A stretch of DNA of 64,000 nucleotides from positions 170,168 through 234,167 of the forward strand of contig MNCI01009279.1 in the NCBI GenBank assembly GCA_015680685.1. Reading direction: 5' to 3'. The position numbers were made by a program, and so were the translations under genes. Numbering within the stretch: the stretch's first letter is position 1; each line of letters starts with the position of its first letter. This document shows positions 59,734 through 64,000 of the stretch, piece after piece. This DNA comes from Gnetum montanum. Lineage: Eukaryota; Streptophyta; Gnetopsida; Gnetales; Gnetaceae. Below the pieces are notes generated by a model that had not been told where the DNA came from, ran no database searches, and saw only the letters and a program-made list of their open reading frames with translations.

Positions 59734-60816
59734 TGATGAATCATGGTTTTTCAGGTGCTGATATCAAACCCTTGATGTCGAACCCTTATTAACTAGGTGC
59801 TGATATTGGACCCCTGATATCGCAGCCGCAATATTGCGTATGCGATATCATGGTTCCTGTGTGAGCCTATAAATACACAATGGGATGCATGGGAAATAGT
59901 TAGTTTTTCAATAATCAGTTTAGTGTTAGAGTAGATTCTTTTTGTCATTTGTTCCTCTCAACCCTCTCTCCTAGTGCATGCATGTAGTGTGATGATTGTA
60001 ATTGTAAAACACCTTTATTCAAGTGTGACGTACTTGGACACACACATGACCGGAAATAAGGATTAAGATTACTTCATCATTGTAGCATTCACTTAGTTTA
60101 ATTATTTAATTGTTATTGTTATTTATTTCTTTCGTAGTTAATATCTCTTCATCCTAAACTCCCTAAACACAAAATGAGTATGACTTAATCACGAGCATTT
60201 AAGTGTGACNCAGGTCAGCCTACAGAAGGAAGTAAATAAAAAACATACCCAATTGATGTAGGCAAAAGTAAATGAAGTCCTCCAGCAACTCCAACAAGGT
60301 AGAGAATTTTGGCAACCCATTTTTGATGGGACAGATGCCTACAACAATGCAAAAATTCACACAAAGGAATTGCAGATTGAGAAGATGATGGAGTACATGG
60401 AGCTTGCCAATCTCCGTTACACAAATTTGGCCATGTTGATTGCCAAACGGCCACGGTCTGAATAAGAGAAATAGGTGGCTAGCTCGTACTTGTTGTATGA
60501 GACTGAGTTTAAGCATCACAAGGACACCAAGGACAAACTTGTGGTGGCTAATGCTAAACTCAAAGTTCTCAAGGCATTCTTCACAGATCAATGATCAATT
60601 GCTAAGAACCTAGCCAGGAGGATGAATGACTACTAGGAGCTATAGAATGTAGTAAGGGCATTTGACATCAAATGTAAACAGTTCACTATTTGNTGAACTG
60701 TGATCTGCGAGTAACTATCTAGATACCACAACTAGCTTGTCTACAGAGTTCGATCGAATCATGCATGAAATGCTCGTATCATATGATTGAGTGTAGGGGT
60801 ACGTTGCCACTCATCA
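59734..60816 (+). mobile_element. 3' LTR of element D, interrupted by an assembly artefact
   Basis: TGATGAATCATGG after polypurine tract CGTGGGGGTA (59724-59733), ending CCACTCATCA. The LTR breaks off at 60209 and resumes at 60694; about 250 bp are missing and a foreign segment (60211-60692) stands in their place. A 14-bp period array lies at 59756-59825. Confidence 0.88.
60211..60692 (+). repeat. Inverted copy of the extra ORF of G inside the D LTR, bounded by Ns
   Basis: Reverse complement, with few differences, of 61094-61576 (both give MAVWQSTWPNLCNGDWQAPC on opposite strands). The right join falls at TGAACTGT, a word present in both the LTR and the extra ORF (ATAGTGAACTGT), which would explain a false gap closure. 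Confidence 0.85.
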
Positions 60817-60821
60817 ATGGT

Positions 60822-62300
60822 GGTGAAGATTAAACAGTCCTAGGTGATGAAGGTTCTTGAGGCTCTGAAGTACCTTTGCCAATTCCAAGCATGTGCGGTA
60901 GCTAAGGTGGTTGTGGCTATCCTGCTATGGCTACAACCTTCGGTGGAAGGAAAAAGACATTAAGCAATGCCTTCATCTTCTCCTCCTTACTCCGGGGATC
61001 AGTCACAGTCCATGTGGCATCATCAATGTGGGTTGGAATAGGGACATGCCATGAATAAGGCATGATCAGGAACATCTCCTTTACATTGACAAACCAAATA
61101 GTGAACTGTTTACATTTGATGTCAAATGCCCTTACTACATTCTATAGCTCCTAGTAGTCATTCATCCTCCTGGCTAGGTTCTTAGCAATTGATCATTGAT
61201 CTGTGAAGAATGCCTTGAGAACTTTGAGTTTAGCATTAGCCACCACAAGTTTTTCCTTGGTGTCCTTGTGATGCTTAAACTCAGCCTCATACAACAAGTA
61301 CGAGCTAGCCACCTATTTCTCTAATTCAGACCGTGGCCGTTTGGCAATCAACATGGCCAAATTTGTGTAACGGAGATTGGCAAGCTCCATGTACTCCATC
61401 ATCTTCTCAATCTGCAACTCCTTTGTGTGAATTTTTGCATTGTTTTAGGCATCTATCCCATCAAAAATTGGTTGCCAAACTTCTCTACCTTGTTGGAGTT
61501 GCTGGAGGACTTCATTTACTTTTGCCTACATCAATTGGGTATGTTTTTGATTTACTTCCTTCTGTAGACTAACCTACTCTTTGTAATGATCGTTGACTTT
61601 CTCAAATTTGAGAGCTTTAGATTTTAAGTAGCTACCTCAATTGTAGTCTTCTAGCAAAGGGCACACACCTCCTCCATGGAGAGATTCTTGCTCTTTGCTA
61701 CCAATCTCCTCAATTCTATGTTTGCTCTAGCTACTTGCTCCTATTGTTGATAGATAAATTTAGTTAATTGTTACTTTTGTGCATTAACATTCTATAGGCG
61801 ATAATTCTCTACGATCAACTGGACATTCTCCTGGCAGGTTTGATCCAAGGACTTTTGAATCTTATGTTGTGTGGCCTCTACCAAGGATCTGCAGAACACT
61901 ACTATTTCCATTGCACCCTCAACCATTTTGAGGTTGGTGTGAAGTTGTTCCATAGCCTCATCTCTTGTTAGTGCCAAGTTGGTAAATGCAAGATCGACAA
62001 TCTGGGCCCTTAATTTGGCAACTTTCACAACCAAGCATTCATTTCGCTCCCTAGCTATTTCAAGTTTCCCCTCCAATATGATATTTTTGCCCCTTGCCTC
62101 TAGCAACTCCTACTAGGTTGCAGTGATGTTGTTCGAAAGGTCAAAGACATTTGGAAGCGATTGCCCAGTTCCCACCAGTTGGTCTAGTAATTCCTTAATT
62201 TTGCTTGGTATCTTAATTCTTCTATCATATATTTTATTAGGCAACATTATCAAGCATCTCTTGCATTATCTGTTCAAGAGGCCATAGCATCCCACAATCA
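60822..62300 (-). pseudogene. Extra ORF of element G, coiled-coil part
   Basis: Minus strand, interrupted at its 3' end by element D. The open piece 62106-61792 reads MLEARGKNIILEGKLEIARE, then AKLRAQIVDLAFTNLALTRD and EATQHKIQKSLDQ, with a regular heptad-like pattern of a long coiled coil. Further down it matches C and F (YEAEFKHHKDTKEKLVVANA type near 61280). The part around 62300 resembles the ORF start context (TTGTGATTG), so the N-terminal domain is probably deleted. No membrane segment. Confidence 0.6.
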
Positions 62301-63385
62301 CAAATATTTTTGTAAGCATAGAAATTTTTTTTTGAAACAAGTGGGTAATGTAGAAAAGTAGACACAAATCATAATTGAAGAGATCCTAGTATTCTACCTT
62401 GAGAGATTTGCAAGTAAAATTTCTACCTTAAGAAAAGATTCTTTATTTAACTTTAGCAACTATGTGTAGCATGGTCATGGTGATAACTCTATTATTACTA
62501 ATTCAATGCCTAACATAGCTATTCATGTGGTTAAAGATTCTTAAGAAAATACTAGATCCAATTATTATTATGGTTGAGCTTAGGATTGGTGGCAAGGGTT
62601 ATTGCCTAGCTCTTTGTGATTTCAATTTTGGATTCATCATCATTTTGATAAAATGGGACCTTGATTGAGGACTTGCTCTACTCAAGAGTACTAACATTCA
62701 TTTAGAGCTAGCAAACTAATCTTATACTCATCCCATGGAATAGGTGAATGATGTTATGCCAAATTTTGAGGGATGATCTTATCTAGTTGATTTCCTTGTA
62801 ATCAAATTTGATAGCAAGGTTTAAAATAACTCCACAATGATTATGGAAAGAGTCTAGTTGAGCACCATCAATAGTGTGTGAATTTGACATACATATACAT
62901 GTTTTGTAACAATTTTCAAAGTAAAATAAGTGTAAAAATGTAAGATTTACATTTTTCAAAACTTGTAAAATTATAGTTGACCATCACTATTAATCTAGTA
63001 TATATAGAGTAGATATGTATATTTGCTATATATTTTATTGTAGCATCAATGTAATATGTTTATTACCCTCATTTCTTAAATATGAAATAGAGAGAATAAT
63101 TTTTATGTACCTAACAACAATTGCATGTTCATCCCTATTATAATTAATCATGCTAAGATTTATAGTATTTTTTCTAATTTTTACACTACAAAATAGCTTT
63201 GTTTGAAGAATTGAAGTTTACAAGTTTACATAAAGAACCACTAAAATAAGTTTCCAAGTAAGAATTTTAATAGTCTATCAAACAAAAAATTATCGACAGG
63301 TACTAATGCTTGTCAAGTTCACACCTTGACCATTAATGTTAAGCTCATGTTTCAAAACTTTCATCTAGAAATTAGAAATAAGGAT
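62301..63385. other. AT-rich sequence, nothing recognised
   Basis: About 1.1 kb without ORF, LTR end or family block. It may be the region of G upstream of its extra ORF or an unrelated insertion. Confidence 0.35.
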
Positions 63386-64000
63386 TGATGAATCATGGTT
63401 TTTTAGGTGCTAATATCGGGTCTTTGACATCAGACCCTTAACGTCGGACCATTGACATCAGACCCTTGACATCGAACCCTTGATATCAAGTACATGATAT
63501 CATAGCCTGGGTAACGATATCAAATACACGATATCGTGGTTCCTGTATAAGCCTATAAATACCACATTTAGGTGCACAGGAAGGAGGAGTCAGTTAGTGT
63601 TAGAGTAGAGTCTTTTTGTCATTTTTTAGTTCATCTCAACCCTTTCCCCAATGCATGCCTACAGTGTGATGATTGTAATTGTATGGAACCTTTATTCGAG
63701 TGTGACGTACTTGGACATGCACATGATCGACAATAAAGATCAAGATTACTTCATCATTGCAGCATTCACTTAGTTTTAATTACTTACTGTTATTGTTATT
63801 TATTTCTTTCTTAATTAATATTTCTCTACCTTCATTTCCTATCCCTGTTATTAAACGTGGAATGAGTATGACTCCATCACAAGCATTTAAGTGTGACTAC
63901 TTGGTAACCCAGTAGCATACCTAGGACATGCACTTGGTAATCCAAATAGTAGTACACAAGGTCCAAGATGTGCACGGATGATCAAGGATGGATGCTCATC
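63386..64000 (+). mobile_element. LTR H, cut by the window end
   Basis: Starts TGATGAATCATGG like the D LTRs. The U3 has a 14-bp array (63422-63491), GATATC words, then a TATA box CCTATAAATACC near 63552 and the family R/U5 sequence. No polypurine tract precedes it, so it is a 5' or solo LTR. Confidence 0.82.
63422..63491 (+). repeat. Five 14-bp tandem units in the U3 of LTR H
   Basis: Consecutive 14-mers of the type CCTTGACATCAGAC, five in phase, followed by GATATC words. The same period occurs at 59756-59825 in the D LTR. Confidence 0.85.

Larger units (their letters stand above)
54765..60816 (+). mobile_element. Element D, gag-only non-autonomous Athila-like element
   Basis: LTR, primer site, gag, noncoding region, small extra-ORF remnant, polypurine tract, LTR, with a perfect target duplication ATGGT (54760-54764 and 60817-60821) in element G. 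No protease, reverse transcriptase or integrase is present; gag runs into the 3' noncoding module at the same point as in element B. Two assembly artefacts (56978-57272 and 60211-60692) inflate its length. This fits the TR-GAG type of non-autonomous element. Confidence 0.85.

Noticed and set aside
60215-61572. MAVWQSTWPNLCNGDWQ ORFs on both strands
   Set aside because: Antisense frames of the extra ORF of G and its misassembled inverted copy.
1-64000. tRNA, rRNA or other structured RNA genes
   Set aside because: No cloverleaf with A and B boxes or rRNA core sequence was noticed on either strand; the tRNA-Asp matches are primer sites of 18 bases only.

Overview
This is plant nuclear DNA. One intact host gene sits in a 64 kb block otherwise made almost entirely of old, nested Ty3/gypsy LTR retrotransposons of the Athila lineage. 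Evidence for the lineage is an FMDDFS reverse transcriptase box, a WGIDFMG-type integrase, a CX2CX3HX4C gag knuckle, a primer site complementary to tRNA-Asp, and an extra ORF between pol and the 3' LTR. The AT-rich, strongly decayed repeats and the slow-removal look would fit a large gymnosperm-like genome; that is inference, and a large angiosperm genome is not excluded.

Layout. 1-36485 is one nest. Element F (+) runs out of the window on the left and ends with its 3' LTR at 35670-36485. Its 5' LTR remnant (17290-17886) was interrupted by element I (-), I was interrupted by element C (-, pol 10.0-13.2 kb, gag 13.2-15.7 kb, extra ORF 4.6-7.5 kb), and C was interrupted by element B (-, LTR 3692-4482). 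Element E (+, 18866-25822, TSD ACCAC) sits inside the RNase H region of F. A 3.4 kb unclassified insertion carrying a solo LTR (28190-29021, TSD CTAGT) splits the integrase of F. 36486-37473 is unclassified. A solo LTR (37474-37615 plus 49416-50074) was hit by the complete element J (-, 37616-49410, TSD TCTTC), which itself carries a 2.07 kb hairpin-rich insertion (45547-47613).

50075-53607 is the host island: a single-exon, GC-rich gene for a secreted glyoxal oxidase-like protein (50791-52485) with all visible copper/radical-site residues. 53608-62300 is another Athila-like element G (-), interrupted by element D (+, 54765-60816, TSD ATGGT). D is a gag-only, pol-less derivative that shares its architecture with B. 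A further LTR (H) enters at 63386.

The main points for a second look are: (1) a promoter-like block with dyads and a TATA box just upstream of the extra ORF in C and F, resembling the LTR U3 of the same element, followed by a possible leader intron; (2) dyad arrays upstream of the LTR TATA boxes; (3) an insertion with hairpins spaced about 180 bp apart; (4) the gag-only lineage B/D; and (5) three segments bracketed by single Ns that are reverse complements of neighbouring sequence and look like assembly errors. Coordinates of decayed gag/pol blocks are approximate; LTR ends and TSDs were read base by base.
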